64,000 nt of DNA, from the NCBI GenBank assembly GCA_949285555.1, contig CASDYG010000001.1, positions 124,001 to 188,000 of the forward strand, read 5' to 3'. Both the position numbers and the translations under genes were made by a program. Below, piece after piece: positions 36,582 through 44,555 of the stretch. Numbering within the stretch: position 1 is the first letter of the stretch; every line of letters begins with the position of its first letter. The notes under the pieces were generated by a model that was given only the letters and a program-made list of their open reading frames with translations, searched no databases and was not told where the DNA came from. This DNA comes from an uncultured Eubacteriales bacterium. Lineage in GTDB: Bacteria > Bacillota > Clostridia > Peptostreptococcales > Anaerovoracaceae.

Positions 36582-36603
36582 TTTACACCTCATTATCCGT
36601 TAT

Positions 36604-37971
36604 TTATTTTTCAACTTGCAATAGCCTATGATATTCCTGCATAACCTCCGGCGTGGAAAGATTTGTACATCTTCCGTCAGAATACATTTTATCAATCCAA
36701 TTCTTTAATTCAATTATTATTTCATCATTTTTAGTATATGCCTCATCTTCAGTTAAGTCCAACTTTTCATTAAGCCAGTAAGCAATACCAGCAAGACCTG
36801 AGGCTTTTCCCAAATTAACTCTCGGCTTCTTATTTAAAATTGCCTTGGTATCAAATATGTTATAAATTTCTTCATCCTTTAATAATCCATCTGCATGTAT
36901 ACCTGCTTTGGTTATATTAAAGTCGCGTCCGACAAATGGTGTCATTGGTGGGATTTCATAGCCTAATTCCTTTTCATAGTATTCAGCAAGCTCAGTTACA
37001 ACCCACGGATTCATTCCATCAAGTGCTCCCCTTAATGAAGCATATTCAAACACCATTGCCTCCAAAGGAACATTTCCCGTTCTTTCTCCTATGCCTAAAA
37101 TTGAGCAGTTAACAGAGCTAGCCCCATATAGCCACGCTGCAGAGGCATTAACTACCGCCTTATAAAAATCATTGTGTCCATGCCACTCAAGGCTACTGCT
37201 AGGTACACCCGAATAATGTTTTAGTCCATAAATTATGCCAGGGATACTACGAGGAAGTGCAACACCAGGAAAAGGTACACCATAGCCCATTGTATCGCAT
37301 GCTCTAATCTTTATAGGTACATTAGCTTCTACAGAAAGTTCATTTATTGCGTTTACAAATGGAACTACAAATCCATAAAAATCTGCCCTAGTAATATCTT
37401 CAAGATGACATCTTGGTATGACCCCTATGTCCAGTGCATCCTTTATAGTACCCAAATAGTAGTCCATAACCTGTGCCCTACTCATATTCATTTTCTTAAA
37501 TATATGATAATCACTACAGCTTACTAATATTCCAGTTTCCTTAATACCTATCTTTTTAACAAGATTGAAATCTTCCTTATTAGCTCTGATCCATGTAGTG
37601 ATTTCTGGAAAAGGCAGGTCCTCTGCCATACACTTTTCAATTGCCTCCCTGTCCTTTTTTGTGTAGACAAAAAATTCAGACTGCTTAATGATCCCAAATG
37701 GACCTCCCAGCTTGCTAAGGAGCTTATAGATATGTACTATCTGCTCTACAGTATATGGCGTTCTGGCTTGTTGGCCATCTCTAAAAGTTGTATCAGTTAT
37801 CCAAATATCCTTTGGCATGTCCATAGGTACCCTTCTGTGATTGAAGGCTATCTTTGGTACTTCATCATAGCTAAACATATCCCTGTAAAGGTTAGGTTCT
37901 TTTACATCTTGCAGGGAGTATTTATAGCTTCTTTGTTCTAAAAGATTGCTTTTCTTTGACGCCTCAAGCAT
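36604..37971 (-). CDS. Re-type citrate synthase (isopropylmalate synthase-like)
   Basis: A DRE-TIM metallolyase of 455 residues resembling the Re-citrate synthase of Clostridium kluyveri. The catalytic 'DTTFRDGQQ' is at 60-68 and the metal-binding 'WHGHND' at 263-268; 'GERTGNVPLEAMVFEYASLRG' and 'GIHADGLLKDEEIYNIFD' follow. It lacks the leucine-regulated C-terminal domain of 2-isopropylmalate synthases. It condenses oxaloacetate and acetyl-CoA to citrate with opposite stereochemistry to common citrate synthase. Downstream aconitase and isocitrate dehydrogenase support this over homocitrate synthase. A very good promoter and AGGAGGTG site precede it. Confidence 0.88.
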   Translation of the reverse strand: MLEASKKSNLLEQRSYKYSLQDVKEPNLYRDMFSYDEVPKIAFNHRRVPMDMPKDIWITDTTFRDGQQARTPYTVEQIVHIYKLLSKLGGPFGIIKQSEFFVYTKKDREAIEKCMAEDLPFPEITTWIRANKEDFNLVKKIGIKETGILVSCSDYHIFKKMNMSRAQVMDYYLGTIKDALDIGVIPRCHLEDITRADFYGFVVPFVNAINELSVEANVPIKIRACDTMGYGVPFPGVALPRSIPGIIYGLKHYSGVPSSSLEWHGHNDFYKAVVNASAAWLYGASSVNCSILGIGERTGNVPLEAMVFEYASLRGALDGMNPWVVTELAEYYEKELGYEIPPMTPFVGRDFNITKAGIHADGLLKDEEIYNIFDTKAILNKKPRVNLGKASGLAGIAYWLNEKLDLTEDEAYTKNDEIIIELKNWIDKMYSDGRCTNLSTPEVMQEYHRLLQVEK

Positions 37972-38014
37972 AGTACACCTCCTATTTATCAGTTTTACAA
38001 AGTTCTATTATACC

Positions 38015-38043
38015 AGTATACAGGAAAACAGTGGCTAAGTCAA
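38015..38043 (-). promoter_or_regulatory. Sigma-A promoter of the Re-citrate synthase operon
   Basis: Minus-strand TTGACT (38043-38038), a 17-nt spacer and TATACT (38020-38015), about 44 nt before the ATG. A second TATAAT lies 7 nt further downstream. Confidence 0.7.
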
Positions 38044-38087
38044 AATAAGTACTAAATATTTGCTTTTTAATATTATATATTTTTAAT

Positions 38088-38115
38088 AAAAAAGGAGGCA
38101 TCTATTGATGACTCC
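38088..38115 (-). terminator. Intrinsic terminator after the pdp operon
   Basis: On the minus strand GGAG-T-CATC, a four-base loop and GATG-C-CTCC form a stem with one internal mismatch, followed by six T residues. It ends the aroA-to-pdp run. Confidence 0.8.
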
Positions 38116-38181
38116 TCTTCATTTCATATCTAAGTATTACATTTAATCAAGTTTAAAGTACTGTAATGTCAGAAACAAGAA

Positions 38182-39486
38182 CTATAGACCTATGATCTCT
38201 TTTATAAGTTTTGGTATTTCTACTTTCTCATCAGAAATTTCAAATGCATCCTCAACCTGCTTTGCAGCTACCTCTATTTTCGATTTATCACCATAAATTG
38301 TTGCTAATAAATCTCCTTTTTTCACTGAATCACCCAGCTTTTTAGCAAGTTTTATACCTGCAGAAAGATCAAGAGCATCCTCCTTCTTCTCTCTTCCTGC
38401 ACCGGTGCTCTGAGAAGCTAAACCTATACACTTGCAATGAATCTGGCTTATATATCCATCATTTTTTGCAGTGACCTCAATACTAGCCTGTGGCTCAGGG
38501 AATAAACTATAATCATCTACTACATCAGGATTTCCTCCTTGAGCAGCTATAAATTCCTTAACCTTTGCTAACGCCTTGCCTGATGTAATAGCTTCTGTTG
38601 CCATCATCCTGCCTTCTTCGACGGAGTCTACCATTTCACCCAGCTTAAGCATAATAGCACTAAGACTGATAGCAAGCTCAGTAATATCTTTAGGCCCCTT
38701 GCCTTTAAGTACATCTATAGCTTCTATAATCTCAAGACTGTTACCAACATTATATCCAAGCGGTTGATTCATATCCGTAATCACTGCAACAGTATGCTTT
38801 CCTGCAGCTTCACCAATCTTACACATCATGGTTCCTAATGCTTTAGCACGCTCTTCATCCTCCATGAAGGCCCCATCACCACATTTTACATCCAGTACAA
38901 TCTTGTCACTACCTGCGGCAAGCTTCTTACTCATAATGCTTCCAGATATTAAACTGAAATTATCAACAGTAGCAGTTACATCACGTAGCGCATAGAGAAT
39001 TTTATCTGCTGGAGCTATGTGCCCAGTTTGACCTATAACTGAAATACCAATTTCGTTAACCTGATTTATAAATTCCTCTTTTTCAAGGCTGGTTCTAAAG
39101 CCTGGTATGGATTCCATTTTATCTACAGTGCCACCAGTAAAACCAAGACCACGACCACTCATTTTTGCCACTGGTACTTTGCATGCTGCTACAATTGGAG
39201 CAATAATGAATGTTGTTTTGTCGCCAACTCCACCTGTAGAATGCTTATCTACCTTTATACCTTTAATTGGTGATAGATCGATAACATCTCCTGAATCACG
39301 CATTGACATGGTCAGATTAGATGTTTCCTCCTCATTCATTCCTCTGATATAAATTGCCATAAGAAGAGCAGAGGCTTGATAATCGGCAATTGAGCCACTA
39401 ACAATACCATCTATGAAAAATTGAATTTCTTCTTTTGTAAGTACACCGCCATCTCTTTTTTTCATGATAATTTCACTTATTTTCAT
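38182..39486 (-). CDS. pdp: Pyrimidine-nucleoside phosphorylase
   Basis: A 434-residue class II nucleoside phosphorylase that cleaves thymidine, uridine or deoxyuridine with phosphate. Signature parts are 'GGVGDKTTFIIAPIVAACKVPVAKMSGRGLGFTGG', seen here as 'STGGVGDKTTFIIAPI' and 'KMSGRGLGFTGGT', the 'SGSIMSKKLAAGSDKIVLDV' block (Ser/Lys substrate contacts) and 'TDMNQPLGYNVGNSLE'. A C-terminal PYNP domain follows. It feeds salvage of pyrimidines and pentose phosphate. It starts 11 nt after the phosphoesterase gene; no deoxyribose genes are adjacent. Confidence 0.95.
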   Translation of the reverse strand: MKISEIIMKKRDGGVLTKEEIQFFIDGIVSGSIADYQASALLMAIYIRGMNEEETSNLTMSMRDSGDVIDLSPIKGIKVDKHSTGGVGDKTTFIIAPIVAACKVPVAKMSGRGLGFTGGTVDKMESIPGFRTSLEKEEFINQVNEIGISVIGQTGHIAPADKILYALRDVTATVDNFSLISGSIMSKKLAAGSDKIVLDVKCGDGAFMEDEERAKALGTMMCKIGEAAGKHTVAVITDMNQPLGYNVGNSLEIIEAIDVLKGKGPKDITELAISLSAIMLKLGEMVDSVEEGRMMATEAITSGKALAKVKEFIAAQGGNPDVVDDYSLFPEPQASIEVTAKNDGYISQIHCKCIGLASQSTGAGREKKEDALDLSAGIKLAKKLGDSVKKGDLLATIYGDKSKIEVAAKQVEDAFEISDEKVEIPKLIKEIIGL

Positions 39487-39497
39487 ACATAACCTCT

Positions 39498-40235
39498 TTA
39501 AAATAATTTTTGTGGTTTACAAGCTATATAATCACACGATAAAAGCCTGTAGTTTACCTTATTTAAACTTCCTTGAAATCCTTTTGGATATACATCCTCT
39601 CCATGCAAATGTCCATAGACGCACAAATCAACATTGTGTTCACTAAGTAAATCAGTAAACCGGGAAGCTTGATGCTTATCATTTGTCGGTGGGTAATGTA
39701 TACCGTACACCTTTTTTGCATTGGCAATAGCTTCATTGCCTCTTTCTAATTCTTTTCTATAAAGCTCTTCCATTGCCATAAGTGACATTTCAAGCCTTAA
39801 AACTTCTCTGTCAAATATCTTTCTATCATGAGTATCAAATCCCGTAGTGCCAGGACAAATCCATCCACGGCTTCCTCCTATGAGGATATTCTCCTCCCTG
39901 AGATAATAAGCCGTATTTTGCAGAAAAACAATATCTTCAAACAAAGTATTTAGCCTGGATACTCCCTGCCACCATAAATCATGATTACCTTTAATTATCA
40001 GCTTTTTTCCGGGCAAACTGTGAATGAATTCCAAATCTGCCATCGCCTCTTTTAGCCTAAGTCCCCATGAAATATCACCGAGCAAAAACACAGTATCTCT
40101 CTCGCCGATATTTTCTTTCCAATGTTTTTCTAAAGTCAGATGATGATTTTTCCATATCTGGCCGAAAATATCCATTGGTTTTTCTACAGATGGATCCAAA
40201 GAAAGATGTAAGTCTCCTATCGCATATAAACTCAT
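39498..40235 (-). CDS. Calcineurin-like metallophosphoesterase
   Basis: A 245-residue metallophosphoesterase with the five-motif metal site: 'IGDLHLS' (D-x-H), 'LLGDISWG' (GD), 'IIKGNHDLWW' (GNHD), 'GIHYPP' (H) and 'CVYGHLHGED' (GHxH). The substrate is unknown; relatives act on nucleotides, proteins or lipids. An 'SRGWICPGTTGFDTHD' segment is typical of the subfamily. Located between rmuC and pdp in the shikimate-headed operon, with AAAGG before the ATG. Confidence 0.9.
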   Translation of the reverse strand: MSLYAIGDLHLSLDPSVEKPMDIFGQIWKNHHLTLEKHWKENIGERDTVFLLGDISWGLRLKEAMADLEFIHSLPGKKLIIKGNHDLWWQGVSRLNTLFEDIVFLQNTAYYLREENILIGGSRGWICPGTTGFDTHDRKIFDREVLRLEMSLMAMEELYRKELERGNEAIANAKKVYGIHYPPTNDKHQASRFTDLLSEHNVDLCVYGHLHGEDVYPKGFQGSLNKVNYRLLSCDYIACKPQKLF

Positions 40236-40256
40236 CGTCGTTTCCTTTCAGACTGA

Positions 40257-41609
40257 TTATCCTTCTAATGAATCACTACTATTATTAGAAGATATAAGCT
40301 CTACATCTTCTTCGGAATAATCTAACACATCCACTTTATCAAGCTTTTTGCTTAATGCTCTGGTTCTCACGCCCACCAGCTTCTCTAGGTCCTCATGAGC
40401 TTTTTCTATTCTTCCCTGAGCCTGAGTAAGGGCTTCTCCAAATTTTCCAAACTCAGTCTTTATCTCTGAAAGAAGTGCCCACACCTCACTGCTTCGCTTT
40501 TGTATAGCAAGGGATTTAAAGCCCATATGAAGACTATTTAGGATTGCAACCATAGTCGTAGGTCCTGCAAGAGTAATGCGATACTCTTCATTGAGCAGTT
40601 CCAAAAGGCCCATTGATATTGCTTCCGAGTAAAGTCCTTCTGTAGGCAAGAACATAATAGCAAAATCTGTAGTATGCGGCGGATTTACATATTTGCCGCG
40701 AATATCTGCAGCTTCTTTTTTAATTGTACTTGCCAGTTTTTTTCGGCATGAATCAATTAAATTTTTATCCTGGTTTTCATAAGCATCCATTAAGGCTGCA
40801 TAGGTATCTCCTGGGTACTTTGAATCAATAGGAAGATATATAAAATTATCATCACCCGCTGGCATTTTTATTGCATAATCCACCCTAACTGTTGCACCTG
40901 GCCAAAGCTGTGCCTGTTCCTCAAATTGAGCATATGAAAGTATTTCTTTAAGAATATTTCCAAGCTGTATTTCACCAAATATTCCTCTATTTTTAACATG
41001 AGTAAGTACCTTTTTTAAATCACCTACGCCAGTCGCAAGATTTTGCATCTCACCAAGTCCACGTTGCACCTGTTCAAGACTTTCATTAACAATACGAAAG
41101 GATTGACTTATTCTCTCCTCGAGGGTCTTTTGAAGCTTTTCATCTACCATGCTTCTAAGATGATTTAGCTGCTGATCCATGGTCTGTCTTATGGTGTCCA
41201 TTGCACGTGTATTTTCAGTGTACATTTTGCCAAGAGAGTTATTCATAGCATTATGTATATCTCTCATTGAGTCCATGCTATTTTTGTTCATGGAAGAAAG
41301 CACTTCATTCATTGCAAAAAGTCTGTCGCCTTGAACGTCTGTCATCTGTTTGATGCCACTTTCAAAGCTTTTCATACTTTTATCTATCATGAAGCTAATG
41401 CTATTTACTCCCTCCTTGCTTATAAGATTAATTTCATTTTTAGCAGCATTAAGCTCTCCCTGCATATTTCTGATACCATCTTCAAAAATTCGTGATGTTT
41501 CACCATTTCTATCCTTATTTCTTCTTAATACATAGAAGGTTAAAAATAGATTTATACCAACAAGAATTAGGATGACTATTAAAATAGGAAAAAGTATTTC
41601 TACCCTCAT
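40257..41609 (-). CDS. rmuC: DNA recombination protein RmuC homologue
   Basis: RmuC limits inversion and recombination at short repeats and carries a predicted nuclease-like core. The 450-residue protein has an N-terminal membrane helix (about 6-28), a long coiled coil (about 30-180), and the RmuC domain with 'RGIFGEIQLGNILKEIL', 'YLPIDSKYPGDTYAALMDA', 'DFAIMFLPTEGLYSEAI' and 'AGPTTMVAILNSLHMGF'. An acidic tail rich in Glu, Ser and Asn follows. AAGGGGG precedes the ATG. It sits 8 nt behind the four-domain shikimate gene. Confidence 0.93.
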   Translation of the reverse strand: MRVEILFPILIVILILVGINLFLTFYVLRRNKDRNGETSRIFEDGIRNMQGELNAAKNEINLISKEGVNSISFMIDKSMKSFESGIKQMTDVQGDRLFAMNEVLSSMNKNSMDSMRDIHNAMNNSLGKMYTENTRAMDTIRQTMDQQLNHLRSMVDEKLQKTLEERISQSFRIVNESLEQVQRGLGEMQNLATGVGDLKKVLTHVKNRGIFGEIQLGNILKEILSYAQFEEQAQLWPGATVRVDYAIKMPAGDDNFIYLPIDSKYPGDTYAALMDAYENQDKNLIDSCRKKLASTIKKEAADIRGKYVNPPHTTDFAIMFLPTEGLYSEAISMGLLELLNEEYRITLAGPTTMVAILNSLHMGFKSLAIQKRSSEVWALLSEIKTEFGKFGEALTQAQGRIEKAHEDLEKLVGVRTRALSKKLDKVDVLDYSEEDVELISSNNSSDSLEG

Positions 41610-41617
41610 ATTCCCCC

Positions 41618-43489
41618 TTATATATCTTTTATAAAATCTAATGCCTCAATGTATGCGTTAAACACAGAACCCTTTATAACTTTAGTCATATTATCAGCCA
41701 TTATCGTCTTAGGTCCATACTCAGCTCTTGTTTCTGCCTGAGCAATATGCACCTCTACAGCTGGCAATCCGACTATAGAAATCGCATCGGCAATTGCAAG
41801 TGAACTGTGACCAAAGCCTGTAGGGTTCATAATTATTGCATCATATGCTCCCTTGGCCTGCTGTATAGCCTCTACAATTTCACCCTCGTGATTAGACTGC
41901 ATGAAGCTGACATTTATGTTTCTGTTTCTGCCTTCCTCTGATACCTCTTTTACCATATCTTCATAAGTAAGCGTTCTATCGTCTTCAATGGATATTTCCA
42001 TCAGATTCATGTTTGGACCACTTATTACTAACACATTTTTCTTTAGATCCATCTTATTTTCAAGCTGCATATTGGACCAGCTCTCATAAAGATTTTTTCT
42101 ACGCTCATAAACGCCTTTAATACCATCTCTGACATAAATTGGTCTATCTGCTACCTGAATTTTACCCAGATCACGCTTTACCCAAATTACAATTCCATTC
42201 TGACGCAGCAGCTGTCTATTCTTTTCTTCTTCTACTATTCCGCCTCCTGTTGATATGACCATACCCATTTCCTTTGAAAGCTCTTTGAGAAGCAGATTCT
42301 CCATCACTCTGAATCTGGATTCACCATGCTCCCTGATAAATTCCTCAGGCGTCTTTCCCTGATCCAAAGTGAATATATAGTCAGTATCCATAAATGGCAT
42401 CTTATGTTCACGGGCAATACGTCTTCCAAGAAAGCTTTTTCCAGCACCAGCCATGCCAATTAGCACTCTGTTTAACAATACGGAGAGCACTTTATCAATA
42501 GTACGTTCTATATCATCTACTGAAATATGACCTTTGCACAATATGGATGCCGTTTTACCGCACTGTGCTATAAACATCTCTAATCCTGTAGCAGTTTTTA
42601 TTCCCCGATCCTCTGCATCCATAATCAGTTTTGTTCGATATGGATTATATATAAGATCACAGACTGCACTAAGCTTCTTAAATCGGCTTATATCAACCGG
42701 GGATTCACCGTTATTTGGATAAGCTCCAACAGGAGTAGTATTTACTAGTATTTCAGCATCCTCATGCCTTTCAATGTTTCCATAATTATTTTCACTGGTT
42801 CTAGAAATCTTATAGACATTGGCAGCACCCATATCAGTTACAACGGCACTTACCGTATCAGACATTGGTCCTGTTCCTAATATTACAACTTTTTTACCTG
42901 CAACATCAATTTTGAAATGCTCAAGCATATAATGAAATCCAAAATAATCTGTATTATAACCTGTTAGTGTACCATCCACTTCACGCTTTAAAGTATTTAC
43001 ATTGCCAAGTGCATAGCACTCAGGTGCTAGCTGATCACACCAGTCGTATGCCAGTTTCTTATATTTGCCTGAAACGTTAAATCCTTGATATACCAAGCTG
43101 TTCAAATACTCTTTAATCCTATCCTCAGATGCTTCAAGAATAGAATAATCATAGTCTCCCCAGTAGCTATGAACCCTAGTAGGCAAGTTATCAGTTTTTT
43201 TGTCAGTGAGGAGAGCAAATGAGCCTGTTCTTATTATCTGATCCTGCAATTCTTTAGATGAATCTATTATTGCTCTAAAAGTAGCAGCGTCATAGATGCT
43301 AACCTTTGAAAGTATATCCTCTTCTCTTTTTTGATTTTCTACTGGCAGTCCCTTGCTTTTCTTTAACTTGGCAATTTCTTTTATAACAGCTCTTCTCTGT
43401 TCCAAAAGATGCATGAGCTGATTATCAATTCTGTCAATATCTCTTCTTGCCTTATCTAACGACGTTGGCTTATCAAACTTCTTTTCCAC
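41618..43489 (-). CDS. Four-domain shikimate protein: chorismate mutase, AroE, AroK and type II 3-dehydroquinase
   Basis: One 623-residue protein joining four shikimate/aromatic activities. About 11-88: AroQ-class chorismate mutase (ARRDIDRIDNQL, KLKKSKGLPV, QKREEDIL). About 90-322: shikimate dehydrogenase, with Lys144 in NVSGKYK, 'GNVNTL' and Asp181 in 'GYNTD', but no SLSP shikimate-binding motif. About 340-478: shikimate kinase, P-loop GMAGAGKS 345-352, Asp368/Asp370, Arg392/Arg394, 'STGGGIV', 'ADRP'. About 485-623: type II dehydroquinase with GPNMN 491-495, 'SNHEGE', Asn555, His561, His581 and Arg588, but the lid Arg/Tyr are not apparent. The start is GTG with GGAGG. One nucleotide separates it from aroC. 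Domain calls are firm; full activity is not. Confidence 0.88.
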   Translation of the reverse strand: MEKKFDKPTSLDKARRDIDRIDNQLMHLLEQRRAVIKEIAKLKKSKGLPVENQKREEDILSKVSIYDAATFRAIIDSSKELQDQIIRTGSFALLTDKKTDNLPTRVHSYWGDYDYSILEASEDRIKEYLNSLVYQGFNVSGKYKKLAYDWCDQLAPECYALGNVNTLKREVDGTLTGYNTDYFGFHYMLEHFKIDVAGKKVVILGTGPMSDTVSAVVTDMGAANVYKISRTSENNYGNIERHEDAEILVNTTPVGAYPNNGESPVDISRFKKLSAVCDLIYNPYRTKLIMDAEDRGIKTATGLEMFIAQCGKTASILCKGHISVDDIERTIDKVLSVLLNRVLIGMAGAGKSFLGRRIAREHKMPFMDTDYIFTLDQGKTPEEFIREHGESRFRVMENLLLKELSKEMGMVISTGGGIVEEEKNRQLLRQNGIVIWVKRDLGKIQVADRPIYVRDGIKGVYERRKNLYESWSNMQLENKMDLKKNVLVISGPNMNLMEISIEDDRTLTYEDMVKEVSEEGRNRNINVSFMQSNHEGEIVEAIQQAKGAYDAIIMNPTGFGHSSLAIADAISIVGLPAVEVHIAQAETRAEYGPKTIMADNMTKVIKGSVFNAYIEALDFIKDI

Positions 43490-43490
43490 C

Positions 43491-44555
43491 CTATTCCTCC
43501 ATTAATAAATCCGTTATTACAAAAATGCTGGCTGCTCTTACAACCTCCGGCACTCTGAGTACATATGCGACATCATGACGTCCTTTTATTGTTATATCTT
43601 CATTTTTCATATTACCTAAATTTATAGTTTTTTGTGTCTTTCCAATAGATGGTGTAGGCTTAAAATAACAATCGAAGAAAATATCCTGTCCGCTACTTCG
43701 TCCGCCTAAAATTCCTCCCTGCTTATTTGAAAGAAATGAGATAATTCCATTATCAGTTATATGCAATGAATCATTTGCATCGCTACCTAACATATCTGCC
43801 ACTTCTATCCCTTCCCCGAAGCTAATTGCCTTCATACCTGGAATAGAAAACATCATATGAGAAAGCAATCCTTCAAGCGTATCCATCATTGGTTTTCCCA
43901 TACCAAGTGGTGGATTCTTGATAAGGCATCTTACCACTCCTCCTACAGAATCTCCTGATGTCTTAACGTCTTTCAGCAGCTGCTGCCATTTTTCTTTATC
44001 TTCTTCACCACCAAGCCTTATAAGCTCTGCAAAAATTTCTATTTCATGCTCCTTTAAAGCCGCTTCACATATAGCTGCTGCTACCACTAAAGGTGCAGTA
44101 AGTCTTCCAGAATTATGTCCACCGCCCCTTCGCACTTCATCCATATCAATGCCTGCATACAAAGCTTTATACATAAGTGGAAAATCTGCCGTACCAGGAC
44201 GAGGCATCCCACTAAGACTATCATAATCATTGCTATTTTTGTGCGTATTTTTAATTATAAATGCTAAAGGTGCACCATTGGTTTTTAACACTCGTTTACA
44301 CCTATTAGCATCAGGACTATCAATAGTACAATCATCAGATTCTACTACACCCGATAAAAATATCACCTTATCTTCCTCTATTCTTTTAGTGACGTATTGC
44401 TTTCCTCTTGGTGATCTTTTTTTCAGTCCATCATCTATCTTTTTTTCATCTATTAACATGCCCATTGGAAGGCCTTCAATTACGCCACCTATTGCCGGTC
44501 CATGGGATTCTCCAAAAATGGTCAGTTTAATATTTTTACCAAAGGTACTAGACAA
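43491..44555 (-). CDS. aroC: Chorismate synthase
   Basis: AroC makes chorismate from EPSP with reduced FMN. The 354-residue protein has the signature 'IFGESHGPAIGGVIEGLPMG' at the start, 'RRGGGHNSGRLTAPLVVAAAI' (seen as RRGGGHNSGRLTA) and the C-terminal 'KQGGILGGRSSGQDIFF' with 'GRHDVAYVLRVPEVVRA' close behind. The start is TTG at 44555 with AAGGAGG 5 nt upstream, inside the end of aroA (34-nt overlap). It is flanked by aroA and the four-domain protein, giving a shikimate operon. Confidence 0.96.
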   Translation of the reverse strand: MSSTFGKNIKLTIFGESHGPAIGGVIEGLPMGMLIDEKKIDDGLKKRSPRGKQYVTKRIEEDKVIFLSGVVESDDCTIDSPDANRCKRVLKTNGAPLAFIIKNTHKNSNDYDSLSGMPRPGTADFPLMYKALYAGIDMDEVRRGGGHNSGRLTAPLVVAAAICEAALKEHEIEIFAELIRLGGEEDKEKWQQLLKDVKTSGDSVGGVVRCLIKNPPLGMGKPMMDTLEGLLSHMMFSIPGMKAISFGEGIEVADMLGSDANDSLHITDNGIISFLSNKQGGILGGRSSGQDIFFDCYFKPTPSIGKTQKTINLGNMKNEDITIKGRHDVAYVLRVPEVVRAASIFVITDLLMEE

